Assembly: GCA_006937955.1 (NCBI GenBank)
Contig: SSNP01000052.1
Coordinates: forward strand, 766,940 to 830,939
Reading direction: 5' to 3'
Source: Pachypanchax playfairii
Taxonomy: Eukaryota; Chordata; Actinopteri; Cyprinodontiformes; Aplocheilidae
Length of the DNA stretch: 64,000 bases
Shown piece after piece: positions 49,001-58,765 of this stretch. The position numbers and the translations under genes were made by a program. The notes below the pieces were generated by a model. The model worked only from the letters and a program-made list of their open reading frames with translations. It searched no databases and was not told the DNA's origin. Each line of letters starts with the position of its first letter. The first letter of the stretch is position 1.

Positions 49001-51875
49001 AATCAGGCGTTCGTGAAAAGTAAAATACCCGGAAGTTTCAAAATAAAAGGACACGTGCAGATTGGTGTTTGCGAGACTTATTGTTGTGTGTATTGATGAA
49101 ATCACATCTCCTGGGACCAGCTGGATGGAACGCTTTACACGAGTGATACGTGTCTGAAACGCTCGTGGTGGGAAGGAACGCGCGGCTCTCTACAAACCGC
49201 TGACACGTCCAGCGTAATTCAGGTGTTACCGAGGGTCTTACGTTCAGTTATATCGAGAAACTTTTGTTAAAATGTCTAATTTTAATTTAACTGTAGAAAA
49301 TATGATGCAAAGCTGCTCTCAAGGGATCATTTTATGCATATTTCACATCTCCGTAATAAACTTTTTTTGTGGCACGATCGGCAGGTGGCGACGGGTTCTG
49401 AGTCGATAAGAGTCTCATCATCAGATCTGAACGGCTGATGAGGTTACAGTGATAATTATGTCTCTTCTGAAGAGGCACTTTGGAATAAGATGCAGATTTA
49501 ACATCAAGAAGACAATCAAGACCTTGTCATCAGACAGACAGACACTCAAGAATGTACCAACACCAAGTACCAGGTGGATCAAAGAGAAGTGTTGTCATCA
49601 AGCTGCGACGGGGTTCAGAATTTTACAGGCAACAGATGGAAAACATCTGGATTTGATGAAAGTATCTTCATTCTGCGTTAGAGATGCAGTGGAAACAGAA
49701 ACTATAATAAAACAAGTTACAGTCACATTCAAATCTGTTTTATTTTTACATTTTATTTGAGTTTTTGTAACATCTGCATCACTTTGTCTTCATAAGGTTT
49801 GAGACGGGCAGATTTTGCAGAAACTTTTTTTGCTCTTACAAATTTATTCTGTTTGTTTTTTAAATCACACTAAATGTTTCAAACTGTCCAACAGATGTTA
49901 TTATCAGATCCAGATCGCCTGGTTCTGGCCCTGGCTGTAAAATACAACCCCAATTCCCCAAAAGTCTGGACAATATGTAAATAAAGAGAGAATGCAGCAA
50001 GTTTATAAACCCTGTTTTATTCCCCGTTGAACATAAACATGTCAGATATTCATGGTTTCATTGGATCTACTGTCTCGTTTTAAATTTAATGGCATCAACA
50101 CATCTCAAAACAATTAACATCTAATTAGGTTAATTGATGACAGTTAACTAGTTTAAACAGCCTTTCAGATGTAAAGATAGACAGAGGTTCAACAATTTGT
50201 AACAAAATGTTTCTCAGTGTAAAACTGTAAAAACTTTAAAGATCTTCCATCTACAGCGAGTAAATATAAATATAAATATAAATAACTCCTTATACAGGAA
50301 GTTTTCATTCACACGTTCATGCACACGCCGCTTGGTGGTGATAAACTACATATTGTAGTCACAGCTGCTCTGGGTCACACAGACAGAAGGTCAAAGGTCA
50401 AACCAGATGCTCCAGATGGTCCTGTGGTAGACTGGAATAAAACCAGGTGTGAATCTCTACTGAACTGCAAGGGCTTAAGAAAACTAACTGAAATCTGTTG
50501 ACACAACTCATCATGCAACCCTCAAACACCAGATATAGATGTTTAAATGTATAATCCATGTGTAAATACGGTCATATGCTGCATCTCTGAGCCGAAGCTC
50601 ATTTAAAACGGTCTGAGGCGAAACAGAAAACTGCTCTAAATGCCAAAGGCCTGAATTTAAATCCACCGTTCGACTTATCAGAGAAGTTAAAAGCCGGTAT
50701 TTCAGATAGTATTTGCACGACGTGTGTGTTGTTATTTAATTGATCTGCATATATTCAAGACTCTACAGCAAACCCCCTCCAGACCTGAACGAGTCCCTCC
50801 ATGTTTCACAGCGTCATGTTTGCATCTGTCAACACAGAGTTGATCAGCTGATTAGCAATCATTTTTAAATGATTATAAGTTTTAACAGATTGTGCATCTT
50901 TCTTGCATGCATCATATTAAAGTCCCCACACAGTTATCAGTTCCTTGTGATGTAACACCTTGTTGCAGCCTGGTACTTCTTCAGAACTTTATTTTCCTGT
51001 TTTACAACCATCACTTCTAAATGACTCTGCCATCTTTTGTGTTTAATAAGTTGTAGAGACGTTCCAGAGCTCTCTGTCGTTCTTTAGACAGAATACCTCA
51101 AAAATCATGTGTTATCAGCTCGTTACAGCTGAAACTCTGGAAACTACATTGTCAGACGTGACGTGAGATAGTCTGTTACCTTGTTTAACCTTAGAGGGTC
51201 AGTATGACCCGGATGAGCGAGAAGCTTCACCACTTCCTGCAAAATGTTCCACATATTTATTGTTACAGAAAGAACACTTTAACTTCACATGTGCATACGT
51301 GAGATTAACATGTTCTGCACATGTTTCCTATGTGGTTTTGGAAAGTTTTCATGTTTTTTACATGGGATCATATGTGAGAGGGCGTGTCCACCTGATTGAA
51401 TTTAGTGTGAAAATAGAACAAGGAATCTTAAATCATGTAATAAAATGATAAATCTTTTTATCTGATTTTTATTTCATATTAAAACAAAGTTCTTGATCAT
51501 GTTTACTTTTTCTCCCTGGTTTCTGTTTCTTTGTTAAACTTGACTTCCTTCCATTCAGACTAAACTTGTGATAAATGTTCAAATGTTTTCACTCTCTATG
51601 TTCCTGGATCTCGACTCCAGCTGTTGCTCTAACTCTGTAAACACTGATCCAGCTGTCTCACAGAACAGGAACATGTATTTTTAAATAATTAGTTTGTTCA
51701 CTCTTTCTTAAAGAGCGTCTCGTTTGTTTCATGACCAGGACGAGTCTCTTTCTTCTCTTCTGGCTCGGAGAACCTCCATCGCGTGGAGAAGGTAACATGG
51801 GGGACACGCTACGCCATCACCGTGTCCTTCACCTGCGATCCTGCTCATGCCATTTCTGACCCGACGCTGCCCTGA
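31095..51875 (+). CDS. ogfod3: 2-oxoglutarate and iron-dependent oxygenase domain-containing 3
   Basis: Nine coding exons, in phase, give 316 aa (human 319): 31095-31162, 33435-33661, 34130-34205, 34282-34324, 37465-37529, 38017-38073, 38394-38547, 44863-44986, 51739-51875. A short basic cytosolic N-terminus precedes a transmembrane anchor at about residues 38-59, so it is a type II membrane protein. Then come VPCSEDY, the cysteine-containing CTPQKCGR, SILDLHSGALSMGRQFVN and the prolyl-4-hydroxylase-like catalytic domain. Fe(II) ligands are predicted as H227-I-D229 (in WHPHID) and H285 (in NLHRVEK), with R295 (GTRYAI) for 2-oxoglutarate. Two N-glycosylation sequons are visible, NST and NRT. 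The substrate is unknown in the family. The last exon, carrying H285 and R295, lies 6.7 kb from exon 8. Introns 1, 7 and 8 hold a minisatellite and transposons. Confidence 0.95.
31225..32820. repeat. 48-bp minisatellite in ogfod3 intron 1, about 30 visible copies
   Basis: Units of 48-49 bp combine TGAAGGGGGGAGGCAGG, GTGACTC(A/T)GG and TACATGCATGCACCCCCCT. About 19 of 30 visible units have TGACTCA (an AP-1-like heptamer) and about 11 have TGACTCT. GTACATGCATGCAC is strictly alternating purine-pyrimidine, next to G- and C-runs. A five-unit block starting near 32009 recurs at about 32251, a 242-bp higher-order duplication. The array contains the assembly gap. Confidence 0.96.
32510..32721. other. 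Assembly gap (212 N)
   Basis: A run of N lies within the 48-bp array, with array units on both sides. The gap is most simply unresolved repeat copies, and the stated length may not be the real one. Confidence 0.99.
32821..33434. other. ogfod3 intron 1, distal part
   Basis: AT-rich intronic sequence with a T-run near 33193-33204. It ends in the acceptor CATCAG before exon 2. No gene or recognisable element. Confidence 0.5.
34106..34129 (+). repeat. (CT)n tract forming the ogfod3 exon 3 polypyrimidine tract
   Basis: About ten CT units end directly in CAG at 34127-34129, so this microsatellite serves as the polypyrimidine tract of the exon 3 acceptor. Length variation here could affect splicing. 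Confidence 0.85.
34325..37464. other. ogfod3 intron 4 with degenerate fish repeat
   Basis: Mostly AT-rich intron. A poly-C run lies at about 35512-35525 and an AAT/ATA run near 36570-36595. At about 36595-36850 are degraded pieces of common fish repeats: a segment with AAAGTGCTTCACAGTG, and one with GGGCGAGGGGCGGGGCTACA followed by CCTGGACAGGTCCATCACAG, a familiar dispersed-repeat tail. No additional exon recognised. Confidence 0.45.
37705..37760. repeat. C-rich low-complexity tract in ogfod3 intron 5
   Basis: Runs of C broken by single T or A occur around 37709-37755. Simple low-complexity sequence with no sign of a gene. Confidence 0.7.
38701..38775 (+). mobile_element. Degenerate tRNA-like SINE head
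   Basis: The pattern GGGCTGCATGGTGGACAGTT, then CTGTCTCACAGTAAGAAGGT, then TCTGGGTTCA resembles the tRNA-derived head of an abundant fish repeat. The GGTTCA-type stretch corresponds to a pol III B box. It is too degraded to be a tRNA gene. It lies in ogfod3 intron 7, and a related copy in opposite orientation lies near 58.7 kb. Confidence 0.5.
38776..41544. other. ogfod3 intron 7, proximal part
   Basis: About 2.8 kb of AT-rich intronic DNA between the SINE-like fragment and the TTAA-flanked element. I see no exon, RNA gene or clear repeat. Confidence 0.45.
41549..42320 (+). mobile_element. TTAA-flanked miniature element, copy A
   Basis: A 772-bp unit flanked by TTAA on both sides (41545-41548 and 42321-42324). 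Its ends are AGAGTTCC... and ...GGCCTCT, a short inverted repeat. It is collinear, on the reverse strand, with copy B (57852-58427) and matches partial copy C (63197-63401). The TTAA duplication resembles piggyBac-type integration, but I see no transposase, so the class is inferred. The short reading frame inside is shared by copies A and B because they are the same repeat; it is not a gene. Contains a 37-bp tandem expansion. Confidence 0.7.
41785..42053. repeat. 37-bp tandem repeat, 7 copies, inside miniature element copy A
   Basis: Units begin CACCTAGCATGCTGCTGGCT and end in GTTAGCATAA, with starts at 41785, 41822, 41859, 41896, 41933, 41970 and 42007. Copy B has the same segment only once, so the expansion happened after the copies separated or was lost in B. 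Confidence 0.95.
42325..43029. other. ogfod3 intron 7 between two elements
   Basis: AT-rich intronic DNA. Two similar GTTGCCATGG(C/T)AAC palindromic motifs occur at about 42846 and 42975; these resemble RFX X-box half-site pairs, but function is unproven. No gene seen. Confidence 0.35.
43032..44623 (-). mobile_element. Tc1-like DNA transposon, near full length
   Basis: Element of 1,592 bp flanked by TA at 43030-43031 and 44624-44625, the expected Tc1/mariner target duplication. Terminal inverted repeats of 200 bp (43032-43231 and 44424-44623) start CAGTGGGGCAAAAAAGTATT and look identical by eye, suggesting a recent insertion. It lies in ogfod3 intron 7 with its transposase antisense to the host gene. 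Confidence 0.95.
43248..44260 (-). pseudogene. Tc1-like transposase, broken by one frame disruption
   Basis: The N-terminal frame (44260-43754) begins MAKTKELSKDTRNKIVDLHQ, with helix-turn-helix motifs and the first catalytic Asp in IIWSDETK. The C-terminal frame (43766-43248) carries the second Asp in FQHDNDPKH and the catalytic Glu in NPIENLW, giving the DD34E spacing of Tc1 transposases. The two frames part around 43755-43766, apparently through a small deletion, so no full-length enzyme can be made. Everything else looks well preserved. The family excises and inserts DNA at TA sites. Confidence 0.92.
44987..47823. other. ogfod3 intron 8, proximal part
   Basis: About 2.8 kb of AT-rich intron with short T-runs. 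No exon or clear element. Short open frames here have no recognisable similarity. Confidence 0.45.
47824..48739. mobile_element. Non-autonomous DNA transposon with about 32-bp inverted termini
   Basis: A 916-bp segment starting GGCTGTGTCCAAATTCAGGG and ending in the reverse complement. The match continues through the next 12 or so bases (GTCTGCATACTTCGAAG on one side, its complement on the other). The interior is CpG-richer than the surroundings, with further partial inverted copies of CCCAATTCGAAG near 47907-47965 and no transposase. I could not find a clear target duplication, so hAT versus PIF/Harbinger stays open. Lies in ogfod3 intron 8. Confidence 0.8.
48740..49230. repeat. CpG-rich segment resembling a dispersed element
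   Basis: This segment has TTTCCACCGGACGCG, GTTTCCACCAGGCGCGAAGC and, near its end, GGTGGGAAGGAACGCGCGG in roughly opposite sense, in CpG-rich DNA unlike the flanks. It directly follows the inverted-repeat element. It may be a second non-autonomous transposon, but I cannot define its ends. Confidence 0.35.
49231..49936. other. ogfod3 intron 8, no feature
   Basis: AT-rich intron. An open frame at 49449-49760 on the plus strand has no recognisable similarity and no splice context. Nothing supported. Confidence 0.4.
49937..50115 (+). mobile_element. Degenerate copy of a common fish dispersed repeat
   Basis: The segment opens ATACAACCCCAATTCCCCAA, continues with AGTCTGGACAATATGTAAAT and later GGCATCAACACATCTCAAAA. 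I recognise this as a degraded copy of a repeat widespread in fish genomes. Class uncertain; not coding. Confidence 0.55.
50116..51738. other. ogfod3 intron 8, distal part
   Basis: AT-rich intron with a short (AAATAT)n run near 50263-50285, ending in the acceptor GACCAG before exon 9. No gene or clear element. Confidence 0.45.
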
Positions 51876-54800
51876 AGCATCCGTGATGATGGACGGTGCT
51901 TCTGCCCACGTGCTCTGACATAGCCTGCAAAACACATGGGAACAGGAAGGGAAATGCATGCAGGATAAACAATGAGAAGGTTTCATTGCCAAATATTCTT
52001 TATAGTTAGATCCATGTTGAGAAAGAATCCTTCACTTACAACCGTCTAATGTAACAGCAAAAAGGAGGGAAACACAGTAAAAACAAGCAGCTCTGGTATT
52101 CTGATCCCTGTGTGCTTAGAGAGAGAGCTCCAAGAAACTGTTTCTGTTTCCATTAAATAAATAGAACAAACCAGCCAGTGATGGTTAAACGATGTCGGCT
52201 CCATCAGCAGCAGGTCTCTGCTCAGGCCTGCAGGTTTTTCTGCTCTTTCAGATGGTCTTTTACTATAAACATGATGTTTTACCAGGTAGATTGTAATTAC
52301 ACAGGTTTTTATTCTTATGAAGCACATCTAATCATGACCTACCAGTATGACTCAGTTTACTCCATCATGCACCTCCTGCTGTATTCCACTCATGAACCTC
52401 TTTGTCTTTGTTTGTCATCACTTCCTGTTTCAGAGTGATATTTTATCTTCAGTGAGTTCTGAGTGGAGGTGGTCTCCATCGTGTTTTCAGTTCTAAACTT
52501 GGCTGATGAACTCTGAACCACATAATGTAACTGTTGAGGGTTTGTGTCTTTGGTCAGAAGGGAAAGATTTTCATGTTGGCTTTTCATTTAATTACTTAAA
52601 GCAGCAGTTTTTAAGCTCCCTGCAGCTTTCTGGTCATTCAAGGGAAGAAATAACTTGAAAAGATTCTCCTTCCTGTTAGAAACAAATTCCAGGAGGAAGT
52701 TGAATTTTTTAGAGGACAGAATCTTCTACATGCGTTGGTTGTTTTGAGTCTTACCTCTTGTTCCTGTTGATAAGGACAGAATGAAGTACTGACCTGAGAT
52801 GTGCCAAAGCACCTGAATGTATTATGTTTTCTTTTAATAATTAATAAAAACATTTCTGTATTATTACATTAATGTCCCTCTTTTTTCTGCTGGTGATGCA
52901 TCAAATAAATCCTGCAAGTTGTCCAAATGTGCATCTTCTGCTTGATTAGCCTTCACTGTTAAATGAAACTGAAGACGCTTCTGGCTTGATTCAAGAGCTG
53001 ATGAGCGAGTTCTGTAAACTGTTGAGCCTACTCGGTTCTACTGAGACCAAACTTTTAAATCCCAAAGCATGTTGGTTGAGCTGGAGTCTGTAGAGAATCC
53101 ATCAGAGGACCACTTGGGAATATTCCAGTTATTTTATTGGCTAAAATAACTGAAGCAAATGAAGGGAGTGTAAAGCTAATGGCATGTTCTCATCTTATTT
53201 ACAGCCCAGGTGTTTTAATTATTCACAGATGGGCTTTTGGCTAAACAATTCAGAGAAACATCAAAGTAAAAAAACACTCAGACGATGATGGACATGATAA
53301 AAACACCCAGATCATTTAGCTCAAAGTGAGAAACAGCAGCGATGAGCTGAACCTTTGCTGTGTGGACTCAGGTGAAACACGGCTTGTGTTATCAGGTGCA
53401 GGAAGCTGCAAATCCAAACAAACAGTATCAAACCAAGTAAAATTTAAGGTAAGATGTTTGTGACGTATATAATAAAATGAGTTTTGTCATTTAAATTAAC
53501 TTGTTTTTGTTTTTCTGTGGAGGATTTTAGTAGTTTAATGATCATTTCATGCGGTTAATGTGTTTGGTGGAGAAACCCTGTGGAGTTTTTTTTTTTTTTT
53601 TTTTTAATTTAGCATAAAAAAGTGAAGTTCTGAAAAACACTGAAGTATTTTTTATATTCTACTTACTACCAGTATAATTCCTGGTATAATTGGAAGTATG
53701 TGACGAATATAAAGTAACCTTTGCAGCATCATCTGAGTTTTCCAGCATTAACACACTTATTGATGGTCACTCAAACCTCTAGAGATCTTCATGTACTCAT
53801 ACATGTAGATATAGTACTTCTTATCTGCATCTACAAGCACTAATGAGGACTTAGACTAAGCTTTGACTAATCGCTATTTAATGAAGCTCTCGTACAAACT
53901 GCCAGAGCAGACTTTCCCTCAGAGCTGTCAGTAAATGTTAATGTAATATTTAATACTCAAACATTTAATCCAGCTGGACTTCGGCTCATTAAGAACTTAT
54001 TTCCTCTGATATAATGTCAAAAGAACATCATCCACTACCATAAAAACATGATCCCGTGTTTGAAATGTCAAAGTAGATTTTTATTCCAGTCAAAAGTTTC
54101 ATTCTCATGTGGACAGAAGTCAAACATCATGGATTTCTGCATGATATTAAAAGGATCTGAATACACAGGAGTACTAATACCCAAGAAGGTGGGAAATCTT
54201 TATATAATGTACTTTTTTTTTCTAGGCAACCTTTAGTATGAAACGACACTTTGACAGCTTGCTTTGTCTTTTAAAGGTCATTTCCTGAATGAAACATTCT
54301 ACATATGAGGATGTGTTGCCAAACATGGTGACATTTAATGAAAAGTTTCTTATTTTTCTGATTATGCAACTCTCATCAGTACTGTGACACTAATTAGACC
54401 TGGTAAGGTACTGTTTGTTTTAAAGACTTCACCCTGTGTATAATTTCCTATGTGCCTGTCAGGTCTCAATACTTGTGGACAATGACGTCTTTTGACAGCT
54501 GCAGGAGTATTTGCATGTGGAATCCATCGGGAACACGGGCACCAACGTTAGAGCTGGACTTCAAAAGAACACAGCTGAGGTAAAAGACTGCAGGAAGCTC
54601 TTCATGGTAAAAAGAAAACCGTCCAGCAGGTCGGCACTTCATTATCCACGTCTACTGTAGACGGAGGAAATGAGGCAGCTCATTAGCATTTTCATGAGTC
54701 TTGGGAATATAAAAACTGTCAACACGTCACGAAATGACGAGAAGAGAGAAAAAAAGGAAAAATGGTCAAAGTGCATCATGTGTAAATTATGTGTTTCATG

Positions 54801-56234
54801 AACATGCATAACTTCTAGTGGTTCTGAGTAACTAGTGTTAATGAAGAAGCAGCTAGCTGCACGTGATGCTACCTGCTCATGTTTAGTCACATATAACAGC
54901 AGAGTGAATGGATGTGATAATAATCTTCTCTAAGCTGATTGTTAGTGTTGATCACGGCCTCTAGATTCAAACAAAGTATTTAAACTGTAATAAAATAATT
55001 TATTTATGGCCGTTCTACTGCATGATCAGGTGGTTTCTTTACAGATGAGACCAAATTCTTAGTATCTTTAATCAACATACACTGAAAGAAAAAATAAACT
55101 CTTAATTTTATCTATCAAATCTTAACAACCATCATTAAGTTCTGTCCTGTTCTGTAAAGAACAGATGACGGAACGTCCAAAGGTTCCACAGATTCAGCTC
55201 TCAGAAACTCTTTCAGCTCGAAACTTAAAGCCTCTTAAATAAGTCAGTACAGAGAAACATCCAGGATAGTTATCTGTTTTCACTTCATGAACATTTCATC
55301 CAGCGTTTCACGTCCACGTCACACCTGTTAGAAGTTCTCACTGACAGCAGAGGAAGAAAGACAACGAGGGTAAAGATTCACCTCGGCAGCTTCAGAGAAC
55401 GTTCAAGAACACCGAGCGTTGTTTCAAAACATGATGTAAAAATATACAAGCCGTGAAAAAAACAACATGCGTCTATCAGGAAGTTTTAATATAAGTTCAA
55501 CTGATAAGTAAAGAAGTTTAAATCAGTTCAGTCACTGTGAAAAGTTTCATACTAACTAACTGTAATATTTTTAATAAAGATTTTAATATTAGAAAACTAA
55601 TTTAATTTAGTAAACAGATACATTTTACTCTTTGAAATATGAACATTTTCACTCAGTGTTCTGTTTTTAGTTGTTAGAGTTGATTCTTTTCAGCTGAATT
55701 CTGTTTGTCTTCCTGTTTTATTTAAACAGTTTCTCTAGTTGGTGTCGACACTGAAATCAGTTATTTTCAGGCATTACAGTAACGTCCTGTGACGATGCTG
55801 TTGTCCAGACATCTACATCTCAGTGTTTATACAGAAACTCTGTGAGAATCTGGTGTTTTATTCTGCATTTCTATTGGACATTTTCCTCTAAACTTAAATT
55901 TCAGCTTGAAGTTTCTTAGAATCAGGAAACGTTCATCTTTAGCAGTGATGTTGTTTCTACAGCTCTCTGTATAGAACATTTAGCTGAATGTGTAATTTCC
56001 TCTTTTTACTAAATATTTGAAAACACTTTTTTTTCAACAGTTGGTGAAAAAATATTTCAGTTTTCAGATAATTACAGCAGAATAGTTGCATGAAAATGTA
56101 AACATGTTTATAACAGCTTCATTTAAACAGGAAAGTATTAAAATCTGGAACTTGAATTTAAACATTAATGTAAACATCAGGAAACTCTCAACAGTAATAG
56201 ACCGGGGAGCATTATGGACTTTACCAGAACTATT
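51876..56234. other. ogfod3 3' region and intergenic DNA
   Basis: The proximal part is presumably the ogfod3 3' UTR. Candidate AATAAA signals lie at 52156-52161 and 52843-52848. Beyond that are about 3.4 kb of AT-rich DNA with a T-run at about 53588-53606. No exon-like segment or RNA gene seen. Confidence 0.4.
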
Positions 56235-56692
56235 ACTAGTTAACTAGTTAGTTTGCTAGTTAACTAGTAAGAACCAAAATTGTCAACCGATCAAATAATG
56301 AGCCTTTTGGTGTTTAATTGTTAACTAGTGTGCTCTGTTGACAGTCACTAGTTGACTAGTAGGCAGGATATGTGTTGACTAGTTAATATATGAGGGTTTT
56401 TAAGACTTTCTAGTTAACTTGAATAACACAGCTGTTGACTAGTTCAGTTCTGTCGCAGGCTAGTGCATAAAAAGCAGACTAGTTTAGATTTTTGGATAAC
56501 TAGTGAGGGACTTTGGTTGACTAGTAGGATTTAAGCTCTAATCTTATCTAAGGTATCCAAAAACTAGCAGCAGCAAATGCTAGTTCAGCTTTGAGTTACT
56601 TGTTAATATGTTAATGTTGTGTTCCTGTTGTTTACCTGCACCAGGTAGAGTGAAAACCAGTTACTAGATGATGCATCTAACTACTGACTAGT
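56235..56692. repeat. ACTAGT-dense segment, 12 copies in 458 bp
   Basis: Twelve ACTAGT hexamers, often as TTAACTAGT or GACTAGTT, occur at irregular spacing from 56235 to 56692. About one per 4 kb is expected by chance. There is no fixed period, so this is not an ordinary minisatellite; a decayed short-unit repeat is possible. Confidence 0.75.
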
Positions 56693-56803
56693 TAACGGAA
56701 CAACAATCACTTTAAGAGAACGAACGAGTTTTGGACCGTTTCTTTTAACCTCCTTAATGCAACCTTATGTTTTTAGACAAAGGTTTGTCATCTTACCACA
56801 GTG

Positions 56804-56953
56804 CTGACCTCAGGCTGACCTCAGGCTGACCTCAGGTTGACCTCAGGCTGACCTCAGGCTGACCTCAGGTTGACCTCAGGTTGACCTCAGGTTGACCTCA
56901 GGCTGACCTCAGGCTGACCTCAGGCTGACCTCAGGTTGACCTCAGGCTGACAC
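56804..56953. repeat. 11-bp array of TGACCT half-sites, DR5 spacing, 13 copies
   Basis: CTGACCTCAGG or TTGACCTCAGG repeats with exact 11-bp period. TGACCT begins at 56805, 56816 and every 11 bp to 56937; the next unit is damaged to TGACAC. On the minus strand this reads AGGTCA separated by 5 bp, the direct-repeat-5 arrangement of retinoic-acid-receptor elements. Whether any receptor binds is untested. Lies in the ogfod3-uts2r tail-to-tail interval. Confidence 0.95.
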
Positions 56954-57559
56954 AGTTAAACTTCAATATTGATGGGAATTTGGATTATTTGTGATTTGTT
57001 GAGCAGATTATTAAATGTAGTTTTTGATGTTCAGGAAAGAAATACACATGTTTGTTGTATGTTCATCTGCCAGTGTGTTGCACGGAGACACTGGTTCATT
57101 TGACACATGCACATATACGTGCACACACAAGCTGTACCTAAACATTCAGTCCATCTTGGGACGCTCACAGCTCAAAATAACATTCGCATAATTTTCAGAA
57201 TGAAAGACAATTTGACAGCGAGGACATTTTTCTGTTCCAGCGTGTGTTGAGGGAACATAAGAGACGTGTCCAGACGTGCTTTAGCATATTGTCCATTCAC
57301 ACAATGTGTTTTACATGAAGTCTCAGTAAGCAGAACAATCAGACATGTTTCTGCATCGATCATCAAGATGTCAGACACTAAGTTCACTTCATACCCAAAA
57401 TGAGCTGAATCAGAACACAAATGTTGGATTGATAACAATCAATAATCAATATCAGTTTTTATTTTGTCTTTTCTTTACTTCAACTAAACAAACTATATAA
57501 TATTTTATTTTATGATAATAATTCAAAGAATCAGTTACTTCAATAATATGCAACTACAT

Positions 57560-57560
<1 letters not shown>

Positions 57561-57600
<40 letters not shown>
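57561..57600. repeat. (AGT)13 microsatellite
   Basis: Thirteen uninterrupted AGT triplets, followed by ACTACT, the reverse complement of the unit. Confidence 0.97.
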
Positions 57601-57851
57601 CTACTCTTCCATTACTCCAATGAGTACTCTAATGAGATTTCATAAATCTAATATAATCTTTGCCTGAACTACATTTTCCTCTTTATGGATCTGAACAGTT
57701 TGTATACATGATTCTCAGTAATAAAACTCTAACAGCTGATGTACATTGAAGTTAGTCCTCTTATCAATATTTACAGTTACTGAAAGAGTCAATGCATAAA
57801 AACATTGACCGAGTGTCAAACCTTTAGTGAACAAAACAAAAAATTGTTTAA

Positions 57852-58427
57852 AGAGGCCATTTCATACAAATTTCAGGACTTTGTGTTTTTTTTTTTAAGT
57901 ATTAACCAGTAATATGAAACATTTTATATCTAAAAAACGTCAGGAAACACTGATTAACAGACTTTTCAATCTGTCAGCATTAAAATTCAGCTCCTTCCAT
58001 CAGGCTGCTTCATCAGCAGCTCGTTCATATTCATTATTCAAATTTGCTGGACTCTGATTGGTTAACAAACTAGCCTATGAGAGCAAGGTATACTGTTTCC
58101 TGCCCCGCTGCACATGGTAACATCAGACGTCGTCTCTTCCTGTTTGCTACGTCTTATGCTAACAGCTTTTAGCCAGCAGCATGCTAGGTGTGGTTTCAAC
58201 TGCAGGAGCTGATGAATACTAACGAACAAAGGAGTTGTGATGAAACAGATACAGGCCGTTAGAACTCGGGAGAACTCGGGTTTTATCACCACCTGCGTAG
58301 TTTGAGAGATTAAAACTGAAAGAGAAGTTGTTGACCTGTTTTCACCCACTATGAAGGTAAGAACACCTGTGAAGCTAAAATATTCAACAGAAACCTCAGA
58401 AACACTGTTTTTAATGGAAGGACCTCT
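57852..58427 (-). mobile_element. TTAA-flanked miniature element, copy B
   Basis: A 576-bp unit flanked by TTAA (57848-57851 and 58428-58431). It matches copy A in reverse orientation over its whole length, but has one copy of the 37-bp segment instead of seven. Its ends, AGAGGCC... and ...GGACCTCT, form short inverted repeats. Confidence 0.72.
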
Positions 58428-58680
58428 TTAAAATGACACCAGATTAAATAAATAGTATCTTTTCTCTGAGTTATAATCTTAGTTGTAAATCTCAAATCGA
58501 AGACTTTAACAGTGAAAGTGGATTCAGATTGAAATGTAGTTTAGTGAGGGATGTTTTTGGGAAAGTGTATGAATATCATGTTACAGTTTATAAAAACATA
58601 CAAGCACCTTCACCTGCTGCCAGTTTGGTCAAGCCAATTAAACTAATGTGCATAAACCACAAAGGGACAAACCCAAACTA

Positions 58681-58765
58681 AACGCAGTAAAGTCCCAACT
58701 GGGAGTTGAACCGAGGACCATCTGGCTGTGAAGCAGCAGATCAAACCAGCTGCTCCACCGTGCAA
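58681..58765 (-). mobile_element. Degenerate tRNA-like SINE head
   Basis: Read on the minus strand: GCACGGTGGAGCAGCTGGTT, then CTTCACAGCCAGATGGTCCT, then CGGTTCAACTCCCAGTTGGG. This is the head of the same tRNA-derived fish repeat seen near 38.7 kb, with a B-box-like GGTTCAACTCC. Not a functional tRNA. Confidence 0.6.

Noticed and set aside
49449..49760. 103-aa open frame in ogfod3 intron 8
   Set aside because: No recognisable domain, splice context or composition signal; chance ORF in AT-rich intron.
58681..58765. tRNA gene on the minus strand
   Set aside because: It has a B-box-like stretch but no complete cloverleaf, and it matches the head of a SINE-like repeat also found near 38.7 kb.
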